DNA from: Brachypodium distachyon
Taxonomy: Eukaryota > Streptophyta > Magnoliopsida > Poales > Poaceae
Assembly: GCF_000005505.3 (NCBI RefSeq)
Contig: NC_016132.3
Span: 49,862,914 to 49,926,913 of the forward strand
Direction of reading: 5' to 3'
Length of the DNA stretch: 64,000 bases
The notes beneath the pieces were generated by a model, which was given only the letters and a program-made list of their open reading frames with translations, searched no databases and was not told where the DNA came from. Below, one piece after another: positions 23,861 through 35,455 of this stretch. The position numbers were made by a program, and so were the translations under genes. The first letter of the stretch is position 1, and the number at the start of each line of letters is the position of its first letter.

Positions 23861-25540
23861 ACCAGACATCAGTCACAGCTGCCATTCTGTATCAGTGCCA
23901 CACACCGTCACCAAGGACAATGCCAATCTGCCTGCCTACAATTCGGAGATACACCAAGGACCATGCAACGCACAAGATGACAGCGAGCAAAATCAATCAG
24001 GACTCGGGATTTTACGATTTGCATTTGGTAAACCGGATCTTTTTGCAACTACCAATCTTCGCAATCCCAGGTTGATAAAGGGGTCATGATATGTAAGGCG
24101 CGCCACTAGCCAATTACATTAGATAATGATCTGAATTCTTTGACCAAATCACCATTCATGGAAAAGGACAAGAATGCCCGGTCACCGATGAGAACTTTTA
24201 TAGTTAGCCATGTCGACAGTGTCTAGTGGAAAGGAAAGCAACATGCAATATATATATAAGTCCAGGTTTGGATGCTCTATTAGCTATATTTCGCTACTAA
24301 TGTGCATGCTTCGTCAAAAGCCTATAGTACCTCTGATATAATTAGCTCATGCCTCTGCCCCTGACCCGTTCTGCAACCGATTTGCCACACCCTAGAAAGG
24401 AAATGGCCTTGGCTGACTAACCATAATGCAAAGAGGCGCCTTGGAAGAGCTTAGTATTTCCGAAAAGTGAGTCCACGTTTCAGATGCTCATTGAGCAGGA
24501 ACCACACCTGGCAACAGTGTCCTCAAAATCCTGTTCATTATAAAATGCATTGGTCTCGATGGATGCAGGTCACCATCAATTAGATCCAAGCGAAGCATGG
24601 TAAATAAAAAAGGGAACTTACTGAACTCGTTCCAGTCATTTTCAACATTTCCACAGGCTTCAAGTGGCTGCCGCGCCTTGGTATTTGGACAAACTCCTTT
24701 TACTCTCCTTTTGCCTGTGTATTGAAAATGCCTTCTTTAGGTAATGAAAATGAACCACTGAGCATAGTAGATACCTGATGCTCATTAATGTTTATGCCCT
24801 GACATCATCTTCATTTCTTTATATTCCATTTCTGACCTGAATTCAGCGAGTGTACAATATTTTCAACGCAGTACGCATATCTATTTTGCTCTGTGGTCCT
24901 TAACACCTCCCCTGCAAATTTCACAAAGGATGAAAACCAGTTTCAACAGCCAGTGCGAACAATGTCTCTGAGGAGACGGGGGGCTGCATCTATAAGGGTC
25001 ACAAATAAAGGTAAAATAAAATAGTAGCCATCCTCTTAACCTCCTGCTTGTTGCCCAATTCTTACCATGATGGCAACAACATGGGTGCCTCTTGCTAGTT
25101 GGCATTGCTGCATGTAGAAAGAGGGAGGTGTTCCTTATGTAATCAGTCACCAGATCATGGTAGAAAACAAAGTCAAACCAGTGGGAGGGGACAAAGAAAT
25201 GCCGACCCACAATAAACCACCAACCAGAAAAGGCTTCATCAATGAGGATGCTTAGTCTTTATCAATGAGGATGCTTCCAATCAACACTCTTCACGTATAA
25301 ACTGGAGTGAATAATAGAGGTGAGGTGATCAATACATATGTCTAGCAATTAAATATCCGTCATTACTAAATTATTCATACATATAATTTGCATGATAAAC
25401 TATACAATTGTTGCAATATCATTGCTCTGTGCAACCAAAACGCATCTGGTATCCAGTAGTCTAAATATTAAATTAGCAACAAGAAGTTTGATGGATTGAT
25501 GTGAACAAACACGCACCTCCATTGCTTGCCAAGACCATTG

Positions 25541-27526
25541 CTAGCTACACACTTGAGTGTCTAGAATGCCATATGTATTGCATCCTTGGAGGAATGTGCG
25601 CCATATAATTGTACTTGGACGGAAAGGCATGCCTCTAATCACAGAGCCAGCTTGCTTCAGATGGCCACACTTGCATAGCATGTCCACCACACAAATGTAA
25701 TGCTCCATCTCAGCTTCAGTCGAGTAATCAGCTTCCATACATTTGAATATCTTCATTCCCTCCTGCACAAGTCCACCATGTCTACAAGCTGAAAGGACTG
25801 CCAGAATTGCTACCTTGTCAGGTTTGAGGCCAGCCTCTTCCATGGCTTTAAACCATGCCAAGGCCTTGCGAGAAAATCCATTAAGTGCAAGGCCAGAAAT
25901 CACAGTTGTCCATGAGATAATGTTCCTATTTTCCATTTCCTCAAAGGCTCTCACACAGTCTTCAATTCTACCACATTTAGCATACATATCTAGCAACATA
26001 TTATGAACGTAAGTATCAGAGCACCCAGAACTGGTCTTGATGATAAGCCCATGAACTAACCTACCGAGAATAAGGCTGTTAACTTTTATACAGATACTAA
26101 GCAAGCTCACAGTAACATAGTTATCAAAATGATGCCCCAAAATTCTCATCTGTCTGAAATATTCAAAAGCTTCAGAATAATCACCATTCCGTGCACAAGC
26201 AGTAATAAATATGCTGCATGAAATATTATCACTGCTTTGCTGATGTAAAAGTAGCTCCTTGGTCTCTTGGTACATGTGAGCTCTATTATATGCCCCAGCT
26301 AAAACATTCATGGAGACAGTACAGGACTCAGGATCCAATGTAGCTCCATAAGCCAGGGCATCAGAAATAAAACCATGCGAAACATATGAAGATATGATTG
26401 CACTTGAAACATAGTCATTACTGCCATAACCCAGTCTTGCGACCAATGAGTGAATCTGCCACAGATCCAACAGTGATGGATCCTTAAGCAATGAAGAAAA
26501 GGTAAACTCATTTGGGCTAATCCCTGACCGTAACATATCTCTGAGAATAACAAAAAGAGTTGGAACATCACCATCTGACCTACCAGAAATCAGGGCATTC
26601 CAACATGAAGCGCTTTTATCAGAAATCTCTTCGAGAACTTTACGAGCATCCTTGCTACCAACACATTTTGTGTAGAAATCAACCAGTGAAGTGTTCACAA
26701 ACACCCTTGTATTGAGATTATGCTTAATAGATTTTGCGTGAACATACTTCCCATGCTCATGTCCATTTATATTGGTGCAAGCATTAAGAACACTGCTAAA
26801 TGTAGTTTCGTCTGGCAGAACCCCCTGACCTTGCATCATCAAGAAAAGCTCAAAAGTTCTCCCTGGCAAGTTACTCCTAGCAAATGCGGTGATCATTGTA
26901 TTCCAAGAAACCACGTCTGTAAACATCAACCAGTTAAATAGCTTCTCTGCCGCACAAACAGCACAGCAAGTACAGTATGAATTCAGCAGTGAATTAGCAA
27001 CTGCTGAGAAGGAATCCATTGCAATTTTCATGGCAAACCCATGAACTTGCTCCGGTGACCCAAATGCAGGCAAGACTGCAACGATAGACCCTTCGGACAA
27101 GCCATCACCGCTGCTCACGAGTCCCCTGAACCAGAACACGGCATCCTTGACATACCCATACTGAACAAACAAAGAGATGAGACAGTTCCAGGTGACAGCA
27201 TTCCGTGCAGGCATTTCCCCGAACACCCTGAGCGCCTCACCGAATCGTCCGTCCCGTGCAAAGAACCCCAGCAATGCCGTCCCGGAGTACGGGTCACTGT
27301 GGAGGAGCCCGCTCTTGAGGATGTGCGGGTGCAGCTGAGCGGCGCGGCGGGTGCCGACCGAAGGCGAGGAAAGGATCGGCGCGAAAGTGAAAGCGGTCGG
27401 GGCGACGCCGGCGGCGAGCATGCGCGCGAGCAGCGAGAAGGCGTCGGCCCCGCGGCCGGCGCGGACGCGGGATGCGATGAGGGAGTTGAAGAAGGACGGG
27501 GAGAGCGGCGGGTCCCTGCTCGGCAT
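25541..27526 (-). CDS. PLS-type pentatricopeptide repeat (PPR) protein, 661 aa, intronless
   Basis: Known: PPR proteins bind organellar RNA one base per repeat and act in mitochondria or plastids in splicing, editing, stability or translation. Seen: repeats run through the whole length, with typical strings NAVTWNCLISLFVQYG, DVVSWNTMITAFARS, PDETTFSSVLNAC, NIISWTTVISGLALNG, DTYVHNMLLDMYAKCGR and PDKVAILAVLSACRHGGL. Alternating repeat lengths place it in the PLS class. The C-terminus stops just into the E region (IIWRTFLQGCNTYG), with no full E or DYW domain, so it would not deaminate RNA itself. The ATG at 27526 starts almost in the first repeat; a targeting peptide is not obvious. The upstream 870 bp are shared with a possible divergent gene at about 28400. 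Confidence 0.95.
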   Translation of the reverse strand: MPSRDPPLSPSFFNSLIASRVRAGRGADAFSLLARMLAAGVAPTAFTFAPILSSPSVGTRRAAQLHPHILKSGLLHSDPYSGTALLGFFARDGRFGEALRVFGEMPARNAVTWNCLISLFVQYGYVKDAVFWFRGLVSSGDGLSEGSIVAVLPAFGSPEQVHGFAMKIAMDSFSAVANSLLNSYCTCCAVCAAEKLFNWLMFTDVVSWNTMITAFARSNLPGRTFELFLMMQGQGVLPDETTFSSVLNACTNINGHEHGKYVHAKSIKHNLNTRVFVNTSLVDFYTKCVGSKDARKVLEEISDKSASCWNALISGRSDGDVPTLFVILRDMLRSGISPNEFTFSSLLKDPSLLDLWQIHSLVARLGYGSNDYVSSAIISSYVSHGFISDALAYGATLDPESCTVSMNVLAGAYNRAHMYQETKELLLHQQSSDNISCSIFITACARNGDYSEAFEYFRQMRILGHHFDNYVTVSLLSICIKVNSLILGRLVHGLIIKTSSGCSDTYVHNMLLDMYAKCGRIEDCVRAFEEMENRNIISWTTVISGLALNGFSRKALAWFKAMEEAGLKPDKVAILAVLSACRHGGLVQEGMKIFKCMEADYSTEAEMEHYICVVDMLCKCGHLKQAGSVIRGMPFRPSTIIWRTFLQGCNTYGILDTQVCS

Positions 27527-28399
27527 TCCGTCGTGCAGGAGGTGGGCATGGCGCGAGGAATCGGAGAGGACCTAGGCTGTCGAAACGCGCGGTTTTCGGG
27601 AGAACTCCGGCTGCGATGCCATGGTAATGCAGTGTACCGTGGGGCAGAAGCGCGAGCGGGAGTGAGCTGTAGTCGTGCGGAGGCGGGAGCTCCACCGAGT
27701 CGAGGCTGCTGTAACTGGCCGGCACCGGCCACGGGACGAGGCAGGGCAAGTGTTGTTTTTTTAGCAGAACGAGGCAGTGGAAGTTGGGCAAGAAGGCCTG
27801 CGCGGCAGGAAATTGCGAGGTGAGCGCAGATTGCAAGGGCCCATCGCGGTGTACGCTGTCCTTCCGCGTGGCCGTGGGTTTTGGTACTTGGGCTGGATAG
27901 AAACAAGTGACCTGGCCCAACTCTTTTTTTTCTACCTCTATTACAAATTTCGTAGCCCACCAAGGCACGGTGTCAGGTGTCCGTCCAACTCAGCTCTGCC
28001 TTAATTGTAGCCAGCGCTGCCATTTTATGCATGGTGACTGCGTTCTGCTACACGTAGCATGCTGAAGTTGTCCGGGGCGAAGCTGCCATAGAGACGTGCT
28101 TCCGACACCAATAATTTTTGCCGGTAACGTAGAAATAGATGTGTAGTTACTCGGCCGAACCCAACCAAAAATCACGGTCGAACCCATCGATCCCGTGCTG
28201 CTGGGCTGAAGCCGATTTACTCGGTGGCAAGTCAGCCCAATTAGACAACTAACAGCCCAGCTAGCAACCCTGAACGATCGATCTGTCCGCACCCTCTACA
28301 CACACGACGGTGTCATCTCGTATTCTATTCCAATTCTTATGCAATCTCGCGTCGTTTCGTTATCTGCCAACCAAAACAAGGAAAACCCCACTCTGAATC
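27527..28399. other. putative bidirectional promoter region
   Basis: Lies between the PPR start and a possible plus-strand first exon. The part near the PPR gene is GC-rich. I see no clear TATA box. Confidence 0.35.
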
Positions 28400-29026
28400 C
28401 CATAATTCCTTCGTCTCTATCGTCTCACATCGCCCATCACACAGACGTCGGACGCCGGCAACGGCAGCGGCAATCTGACTAGCCGTCTACCTGCCGAGAT
28501 CTGAAAATTCAGGTACGTGAGCACCTGATCTCCCTCAATTCTAAGTCATGTCTAGTGTCTAATGTCTAGCGTAATCCCTAATGTTCTGATTGGTTTTTCT
28601 TTGTACTTTGATTGATTGATCTAGACCACGGAACGTTATTATGAGAAAAAGAACGATCGTTAGATTAAGATAATGATGCAACAAGGTTTTAAATCGCACG
28701 CTAAATCATTTCGCTGTGGCATCCTCCAGCCGCCATTGCGCCACAATCGCATACAAAATTGTAGCGCCATATCTAAACTTATCTGTTATATAATGAAGAA
28801 TTAATGCAAAATTAGGGATTAACGTTGATTTCTCGGCAATTGTCATAGCGTCGCACCGAGGCTTCCGTGCCGCTATAGCGGCCAAATCGTGTGTCATTTA
28901 TTTCTACGTGATGCAGGCACTTCAAGGCCACCCGTTAGACACAAGCAATCAGATTCTACTAATGCTAGTCTGCTACAGTCTCGTGTTCGGAGAGAAATTA
29001 ATTTAGATGAACTGCCTTATGATAAG
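28400..29026 (+). other. possible 5' exons of an unidentified plus-strand gene or hAT-like fragment
   Basis: A CT-rich leader ends at a good donor (CAG then GTACGTGAG, exon end 28512). A TGATGCAG acceptor (28916) opens a 110-base exon, 28917-29026, followed by a donor (AAG then GTAGTT). In one frame this exon reads SRPPVRHKQSDSTNASLLQS, then RREINLDELPYDK. The last string resembles a motif in plant hAT-related zinc-finger proteins (inference, weak). No continuing exon was found downstream, so it may be a relic. Confidence 0.3.
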
Positions 29027-29910
29027 GTAGTTTAAATGTGATGGTTATAGATGATATTTTATTTTTCGCTTTTTATGCTCTTTAGCCGTGCACGCTTGTT
29101 TTGAGATGGTCTAAGATCGTAAAATACTATAGTTAGTTTATGCCCAAATCTCAGACGAATCCATTGGCAAAATTTTCTGGCTCCACTCCTGAAGTTGCCC
29201 AATGGCAGAAGAAAATCAGGGTTTTGGGTTAGATGTTGCCGTTTTCACTGGAATTCACAGTTTATTGCATTTACAAGTTTTTTTTGAAAAAAAAATAAGA
29301 AAAGTAACAAATGGAATGTCATGCATTCTTCAATCCTTACAAAATTTGCATGAGGTCCAACCTAATGGTAATGATCCTTATGAATTAGGTCAATTCAGAC
29401 TTAAACCTTACGAATCTAGCAATTGTATTCCTGTAAAACGAATACTACATATAGGAAAAATTCCTGCAGGTTGAAATACTTTGAAAATTCTTCAACCGAA
29501 TGAGCCTTAGATATGGCAAGGCCCAGAACAAATTGGGACCCTATGGCAACCACACGAGGATGAAGTAGCTAGTGTAACTCAATGTAGCTCAAAGTAACAA
29601 AAAGGCCGCACCATCAACCAAAACCGACGACGACGAGGTTGTTTCGAGCCAAGATCTCACGATCAAGAAGGCTAGAATGGGCTGTGCGGGAGAGGCTTGA
29701 GGAGCTAGGAAGATACTCAGCCCTGGTTTTCCGACTAGGAGATATACATGGAGCTTTGAATAAAAGAATTGTACAATCGCTAAATGAAATCTCGTAATTT
29801 TGTGGGCCTTGAAATATTAGCCTTTTGGTCAAAAATTTCAGTTTAACGTGCTATTTTTTGGGCTAAGCGCTAAATGGCATATCTAGATTTCCTCTATCCT
29901 AAATATAGTT
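29027..29910. other. unassigned sequence with a short open frame
   Basis: 29310-29474 reads on the plus strand as SLQNLHEVQPNGNDPYELGQ followed by FRLKPYESSN. It looks protein-like, but I do not recognise it. Stops follow soon after 29474. Probably a transposon or gene fragment. Confidence 0.25.
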
Positions 29911-30033
29911 CTCCCTCCGTCCAACAAAAGATGTCTCAATTTTGACTAAATTTGAATGCATCTATACACTAAGACATGTCTAGATACATCCAAATTTTGA
30001 CAAACTTGAGACATCTTTTGTGAACGAAGGGAG
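29911..30033. mobile_element. Stowaway MITE, 123 bp
   Basis: Ends CTCCCTCCGTCCAACAAAAG and an inverted match ending at 30033, with TA at 30034-30035. The left duplication has mutated to TT. Confidence 0.88.
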
Positions 30034-32479
30034 TATGTCGTTTTCCTCTTTTGATTGAGAACCGAGAAAAAAAACTTGTGTAAATTGAGAACCGACAATT
30101 TTGATATTTTTTAGTAAAAAATGAAATTTTAAACCTTGTCCATTAATTAACACCAATTTCCAGCAAGGGTTCACATAAAAATAAAAATAAAAACCACCGC
30201 GTTTCATCTTATCTACTATCCTCGCGAGAGGAGATAACATTGTGTACCTCTTAAACAATCATCAAGACTCCTTGTAACATTGCCGTCCTGATACCGGATG
30301 AATATTATAGATGCACGTACTGGAAAGCATAGTAGCTAGCTTAATCGACAATCCTCACCAACGCGACTGATGGAAAGAGCTAGACAATCCACTTATACTT
30401 CAACATTTTCCTTCACATGTGGCTTCCTCAGGCCTAAACGTGAACCGAAAGTGGGCTACAATTTAATTACGCCAGCCGGGTCTCAAAGTCGAGACCTCTT
30501 AGAAGCTTCATGCCCTAACCAACGCAAACAAAAGATCTTTATGATGAAAAGGGACAGGCAATCCACATACTTCAACACATCTTATGAAATGGTGCATCTT
30601 ATACTTCAAGATAAGCTACTCCGTACCATGCATGCATGGTGCATGCAGCTTCTAAACTAAACATTGCTGTCTAGGCGAATCAACCGTACGTAGGCAGTGA
30701 GCGATCTTATCTCGAGAGCTCTTATGGTACTATCTCGAATATATACTAGTACCGTGTTCTTTACTTTTTGGCCGACATGGAGCAACAAACCATGCAATAT
30801 ATGTTGATGTTATTGGAGTCGTTAACGCGCGTTAGGTGATGCTCTCCTGGTCGATCAGGTCCTCCATGCGTGCATGCGTATGCAATGTTTGATCTCCGTG
30901 TTGATCGACTGCAATTGGGCCATGTCGTGCATTACTCGATCATTTGCGTCAGATAGATGTGTAGTGATAATATATAAATTGATATCTTCACGTTCTCCGG
31001 CCAGCCTTCATATTGCCGGGCGGCCGGTGTGGCGGTGCATGTCGATCGTACTTATCCCCCACCTAGATCAAACCAAAAAGAGGACGCATTACAGTCGATT
31101 TTGCTAACCATACGTTAGATTTTCCTGATGACTCGTGCTCGATCGATCCGGCCTTTGACGGCCGCCGCGGCATCGATCACCAAGATCCTTGCCAGACGCC
31201 TGGCTAGCGGTTAGCTTGGAGGGTGAGTGTGCAAGTAAGCGCGCGGGTGCGGCGCGCGGGCGAGAAAAGGACGATAAGAAGGGTTTCTCGTCCTCCTCAA
31301 GCTTAACTGGAGGGAAGGCTGGAAAAGGGAGATCATGGATGGGTGGGTATGTCAGCGGCGGAGCCAGTAATTCGAAGTAGGGGCGAGTCGAAAAGTTCAA
31401 CCTTTTGCGAGCCATCCCCATTTCTCTATCGTATCCTTCAAATTTCAGTGCTAATCGTAGAAGAAAAATGTAATTCCATCCTATCACTACTAGTGATTAG
31501 TAGGACAGAGGGGAAGTGGAGTGGTCGGATTCTGCAGCCGATAGACATCCACCGGAGAAGTACGTGAGCAGTTCGATAGTGGCTATAGGGGATCGAGATT
31601 CGAGAGAGAGAGAATCGCGGAGGCGGACTAATTAAAGGTGCTTACATTTACACACACGTACATTTCATTAGAGATTTATTGAGATCCGCCTATTATCAAC
31701 TATACCGGCCGTGCAATTTCTAGTTGCGCTATCCATTTCGTTGTAATCCGGAAAAAGCCACCCGAATTGCACACTCATCTTACATCATGCGGTCCAACTA
31801 TATTAACCAGCAATATACTTACCAGCCTAGCTGGCTAGAATATAGCAAAACGTACGTTCGCTTTTTCCGGCCAATCACTTGGTCGATACAAGCACACTGC
31901 ACACAACCTGACGAGAACCGCAGGATCATTTTTTATATACGTTCCTCGTCATCCCCATTGCAGCAACTCTCAAATTCTAGCATATCAAGATACAGTAGTC
32001 AACTAGCATTAGGCATCCTGAAGAGCCGCCCAACCGCTAAAACACGCATGATGTCCGAACTGGCCGACGAATCAGGAAAGAAATGAGAAAGGCCTCGTGT
32101 ATACACGAGGTGCAAAAAGTTTGGTCGTGTGACGGCACCGACCCGAGGCGATCAATTTGATTAAGACTTGGTAAAGCAAATCGATCCGCGGCAGGAGCGA
32201 AGAGCCGCGGTACGTACCAACATGGAGTTTTTGTTTTCTCGAGGCATGTCCAAAAGTTGTTTGCTTTCAGTATTTTTAACAACCTTTTCGTTAAGAACCT
32301 GTAGTGTGTAGAGATCGTGACGACGCACGTCGATCGCTTTTACGCCGTGACACGGTGGGAAAAGGAGTTGCGCGTCGTCGATGGGGTCAACTGACACTAG
32401 TGGATCCCGTTAGTTAAGGGAAATACGCTGGCACGTACGGTTTAAACTGAGTTTTACATTAAGTCAGTTAATCTTTTAG
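30034..32479. other. intergenic repeat-rich spacer
   Basis: 30369-30600 has a near-duplicate of about 22 bases (GACAATCCACTTATACTTCAAC and GGCAATCCACATACTTCAAC) around a CTCAAAGTCGAGACCTC string, probably an LTR-type fragment. 31100-31400 is GC-rich. A GGCGGAGCCAG string at 31358 resembles one end of hAT elements, but I found no partner. No gene seen. Confidence 0.35.
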
Positions 32480-32972
32480 GAAAATTGGTTGGAGGACACC
32501 GTTATTTCGTAGCCTTTGCCGAAACACACCGCCGGAATGTGTTTTTGCCCAGTACCATAACAATTTAGTGGACATTTGCCAGAACACATTGTATGGTCCA
32601 AAATAAAAAGTTTGACTTTTTTTCACATTGAATTATCATTCTACTCTTTAGCAAATGTGTCTAGAATTTTTCAAACTCTTTGTTCGAAGCATTTTTCTCT
32701 CCTGCAGAATGCAGCAACACAGGGACGAATGCCCACCACAACCAACAACGAACCCTAGTAGATGTCAAATATTGATTCGTACAAAGGAAAAAAGTGTTCA
32801 AAATCGGATTTAAGATGGTCGTCGCCCAAGTAAAAATGTCAAATTCTCAATTTTAGTCGATGTACTGTGTTCTAGCAAATGTCCATAAAATCGTAATTGT
32901 ACTGAGCAATCACGCATTCCGGCGGTGTGTTTTGGCAAAGGCACCAAATAACGGCGTCCTTGACGAAATTTC
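32480..32972. mobile_element. non-autonomous terminal-inverted-repeat element, MULE-like
   Basis: About 110 bp at each end are inverted copies. Both contain CCGTTATTT, CCTTTGCC, AACACACCGCCGGAATG and GGACATTTGC in order, read inward. The outermost bases are GAAAATTGG and GAAATTTCG. No transposase is present and no exact target duplication was found. Confidence 0.75.
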
Positions 32973-33440
32973 ACTTCAGCAATACCCAAACTCGAGGGTT
33001 TTCGACTAAGGAGAGCAGGGGTGCACCATCAACCTCGTTGACTAACAAGGACACGGGAGGACACAAGGTTTACCCAGGTTCGAAGCCCTCGAGGAGGTAA
33101 CACCCCTACGTCCTGCTTTGGTGTATTGTATTGATCAAGATTACAAGGAAGCTCTGAAGTTATAGTGCGCAGATGAGACCTGGCGTGTGTGTAGAGGATG
33201 CCCATTCCCGATCCCCGTCCTAGCCTTATATACTGGCGGCTAGGTCTCGGGCGTGATAATCAGGAAGGTTACAATCAGATCAGTATATTCTGGTATAGCA
33301 AGATTATGTTCTTTGCCTTGAGCCGCACTTTGAGGGACTCGACCTGCATATAGTTGATGGGCTTTCGTGTGGACCCCCTGTTGGGCTGTATCAGGTATAT
33401 GAAGGTTGAGGACTCGAAGGTCATTCCCTCGTCAGTCCTC
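32973..33440. mobile_element. probable solo or partial LTR-retrotransposon LTR
   Basis: Contains GGTTTACCCAGGTTCGAAGC and CCTCGAGGAGGTAACACCCC, then CCTTATATACTGGCGGC, which looks like an LTR promoter. Such strings are common in LTRs of grass Gypsy elements (inference). Exact ends and a target duplication were not found. Confidence 0.45.
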
Positions 33441-33598
33441 TAGCAAATTTCCCCTTTTATTTTTTAGCTTAATTTCATGTATATTTTTCATGACAGATTA
33501 TAATATAAGTTTAGCACAGGAACTCCAAACTGAGCCTTAGTAATGTATTTGCCTGCCAAGTTAAATGGCTGCAGGTGCAATTTCCTCATTAATTCATG

Positions 33599-33674
33599 TT
33601 TCTATACCATAAGAATAACAATGTATGAGTAGGATCTTTCTATACCATAAGAATAACAATGGATGAGTAGGATC
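33599..33674. repeat. 38-bp tandem duplication
   Basis: A 38-base unit beginning TTTCTATACCATAAGAATAA occurs twice in a row with one difference (ATGTATG against ATGGATG). It lies just before a LINE fragment. Confidence 0.92.
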
Positions 33675-33693
33675 CAAGAGGAAGTTTGTAGTG

Positions 33694-34255
33694 ACCGTCG
33701 TGCCTGGTCCGGCAAAGTCTAATCCAACCGTGAAAATCTGGGAGAAGCCGCCACCTGGATGGGTCAAGCTTAACATCGATGGCTCATTTCAAGACAATAC
33801 ACAGAGGGCAGGCGTCGGCATGATCCTGCGTGATGAGGCAGGTCAGATCATCTTCGCTGCTTGCCGTGCCTTGTTTCATTGTGCGGAGGCGAAGGAAGCC
33901 GAGCTGAGCGCCTGCATGGAAGGTCTGGCGCTTGCCGTGCAGCGCTGCGAAGCCCCAATCGTGCTGGAGTCCGACTGTGCAGCGGTGCTGATGCCGGGCG
34001 CGGTCGTGGCCGTGATAACTCCAGATATACGCAGCTTGTCGCTGAGATTCGTAGTTTTGTTTCTTCTGATAGGACAATTTCTTTTGTGAAGGGGGATAGA
34101 TCGCAAAATCGTGCGAGTCATGTTCGGCAAACTTGGCTAGAACAGAGACATGCACGTCAGTTTGGCTGGGTTCCGGTCCACCGCTTGTGGTGGAGGCGGT
34201 TCTTCACGATTGTGCTGGTTAATTCTTAATTTATCCCCTTTTACTGCAAAAAAAA
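33694..34255 (+). mobile_element. 5'-truncated LINE copy: RNase H-like C-terminus with poly(A)
   Basis: The open frame carries PPPGWVKLNIDGSF and GVGMILRDEAGQIIFAA, then EAKEAELSACMEGLALA and LESDCAAVL. These mark the RNase H (RVT_3) domain at the end of plant LINE ORF2. The frame shifts near 33995, after which RYTQLVAEIRSFV and HVRQTWLEQRHARQ continue in another frame. A run of nine A ends it at about 34254. A degenerate duplication (GGAAGTTTGTAGTGAC before, GGAGTTCGTAGTGAC after) brackets it. Confidence 0.82.
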
Positions 34256-34271
34256 AGGAGTTCGTAGTGAC

Positions 34272-35455
34272 GACGATATATCGATTTGCTACCAGAGCTC
34301 TGAGCTCTGTGGTTTATATCAATCCTACTTTTTGAGAAACCGACAAAGCTTCCGCTACTGGTTAAGAAAGGTCTCTCATGAATATCAGCATGAAAATTAT
34401 AGAATGAGCTTAAGCGTTTTTTTATTTTATTTGAGGAAACACCCGTGCATATAAAATTTTGCTTCAGAAAATAGCCAGTGTTGTTTTCATACAACAGATT
34501 TATGGCTCCTATCTGACGATTTTGCTTGATTTGTTGGTGGTGGCACCATCGATGGTGTTGAGTTTGTATTGGGCAGTGATTTTCATGTTTCATCCCTCCG
34601 TGCCCTCGACAACAAAGGAGCGAACTGACATGCACCTTACAAGGTGTTGAACCCGACATTATAGCACGTTTAGCAATATTAAGTTCTCATCTTCTAGTGG
34701 AGGGGCTCATATATGATATAACTCTTCAAAACATTTGAATCTTCAAAACATTTGAGGTTAGTATAACTTGTGCATGTTCCATGTGGACGGTCTCTTTTCT
34801 GTCTGCCCAAAGCTCGGAGGAATGCTGAGATGTGGATGCTGGTGTTTGAGATGACGATCTCAAAGGAGTTTGATGCTAAGATTTGTTGCTCATGTTTGTT
34901 TCAATTTCAATGCGATGTATTTTCTTAATCAATTCATAAAGGGGGTTTACTTGCACAAAAAGGAAATATATGTCATTCAGCAAAACTTATGTTAAAGGAA
35001 ATGGTCCACTTTTCCTTCACAAACTACAATCCTAGTTGGTCAGAACTATCGTGCCATTTGGCGTATCAAACAGTCACTAACTTCAAAAGTCCATGCTTTG
35101 GTGAGTTGATATTGTACTACAGACCAAAGTAAGAGTCATTATTAGTCCCTTTCAGCGGTTGCCAGAAAGTGTAAGCAATAACAGGCACCATTGCGAGAAA
35201 GCTAGTTCGGTTAGCAGTGCAGAGGTCGATATCAAACACATATATATAACAGGAAAGTGCCATGAATATAGAGAAATCATGGAGGAACAACACTGAAGGA
35301 AATGGTACGGACCAGCATTACAAAGCATTACGCTCGTCAACCTTATTGTCGCAACAAACCCCAAAAAAGCACCCCCGTCAACTTTTGTGTCTTCCCCATG
35401 GCATTCGGCGCGGCGGGCAGTACAGAACAGCTTGTCCGTCATCACAACGATGACC
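34272..35455. other. spacer before the second CLE gene
   Basis: AT-rich, no gene or complete transposon seen. The last few hundred bases should contain the 3'UTR of the CLE gene. Confidence 0.5.

Larger units (their letters stand above)
22047..25540. other. spacer between the first CLE gene and the PPR gene
   Basis: No gene seen. Contains a short tandem duplication (23620-23690), a nested pair of Stowaway MITEs (23686-23860) and a small repeat of TTTATCAATGAGGATGCTT near 25235-25276. The segment from about 24870 to 25540 may include the 3'UTR of the PPR gene. Confidence 0.5.

Noticed and set aside
27115..27968. Long minus-strand frames overlapping the PPR 5' end
   Set aside because: Out of phase with the PPR repeats; GC-rich shadows.
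29310..29474. Suspected organelle DNA insertion
   Set aside because: The peptide did not match any plastid or mitochondrial protein I know, and the flanks show no organelle sequence.
30369..30600. Second SINE
   Set aside because: There is a B-box-like string but no convincing A box or tail; an LTR fragment is as likely.
31350..31375. hAT element end (GGCGGAGCCAG)
   Set aside because: No matching opposite end or 8-bp duplication found in the window.
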